This document shows, piece after piece, positions 17,395 to 17,449 of a stretch of DNA of 17,449 nt. A program made the position numbers and the translations under genes. The first letter of the stretch is position 1, and each line of letters starts with the position of its first letter. Source of the DNA: Stramenopiles sp. TOSAG23-2 (Eukaryota > Sar); NCBI GenBank assembly GCA_900128395.1, contig LT649643.1, positions 1 to 17,449 of the forward strand. Direction: 5' to 3'. The notes beneath the pieces were generated by a model. That model saw only the letters and a program-made list of their open reading frames with translations, searched no databases and was not told where the DNA came from.

Positions 17395-17449
17395 TATAAT
17401 GAGAATAAAAAACGATAAAAAGACGTTTGTACACACGTATATAACTGTC
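17395..17449. repeat. 55-bp repeat in the upstream DNA of the large gene
   Basis: This is the inverted, identical partner of 8475-8529. It lies 64 bp upstream of the large gene's ATG, so it falls in its likely promoter or leader, and it is cut by the window edge. Confidence 0.9.

Overview
The window is nuclear DNA from a microbial eukaryote. It is AT-rich, its genes are monocistronic and sit on both strands, and ATG starts mostly carry A at -3 and G at +4. SRP54 has the eukaryotic form with a long Met/Gln/Gly-rich tail, and one gene is interrupted by two short GTAAGT...ACAG introns. The cysteine-rich surface-protein repertoire recalls marine algae and other protists (stramenopile, haptophyte or alveolate type), but the sequence alone does not fix the lineage.

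Layout, left to right: (1) a 550-residue protein made of two gamma-glutamylcyclotransferase-like domains, the first degenerate (+, 520-2172); (2) an intergenic stretch with a possible small one-helix membrane protein and a perfect hairpin (2353-2568); (3) UDP-glucose 6-dehydrogenase (-, 3021-4451); (4) a divergent promoter region holding four identical 59-bp tandem repeats whose junctions are 12-bp palindromes; (5) a lysine-rich TPR protein (+, 5012-5989), tail to tail and 16 bp from (6) SRP54 (-, 6006-7562), whose leader is tandemly duplicated together with its start codon, creating a short upstream ORF; (7) a repeat-rich 1.5-kb spacer; (8) a PiT/PHO-4 family phosphate transporter (-, 9085-10581) with duplicated upstream DNA; (9) one large spliced gene (-, 11359-17331).

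The main result is the last gene. Two long minus-strand open frames and a short one between them join through two canonical introns into one predicted 1,924-residue type I membrane protein. It has a signal peptide, six copies of a cysteine module I cannot name, furin-like and TNFR-like cysteine-rich stretches, one Lin-12/Notch repeat, a juxtamembrane region with an Arg-Arg-Arg-Leu-Leu site, a transmembrane helix with four consecutive cysteines, and a 70-80 residue cytoplasmic tail. Its membrane-proximal order resembles a Notch negative regulatory region, without EGF repeats or ankyrins.

The genes do not form a pathway. UGDH supplies UDP-glucuronate for cell-surface polysaccharide, SRP54 targets secretory proteins such as the large receptor-like protein, and PiT imports phosphate; these links are general cell biology. 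Non-coding DNA is dominated by recent tandem and inverted duplications, several of which lie in putative promoters.
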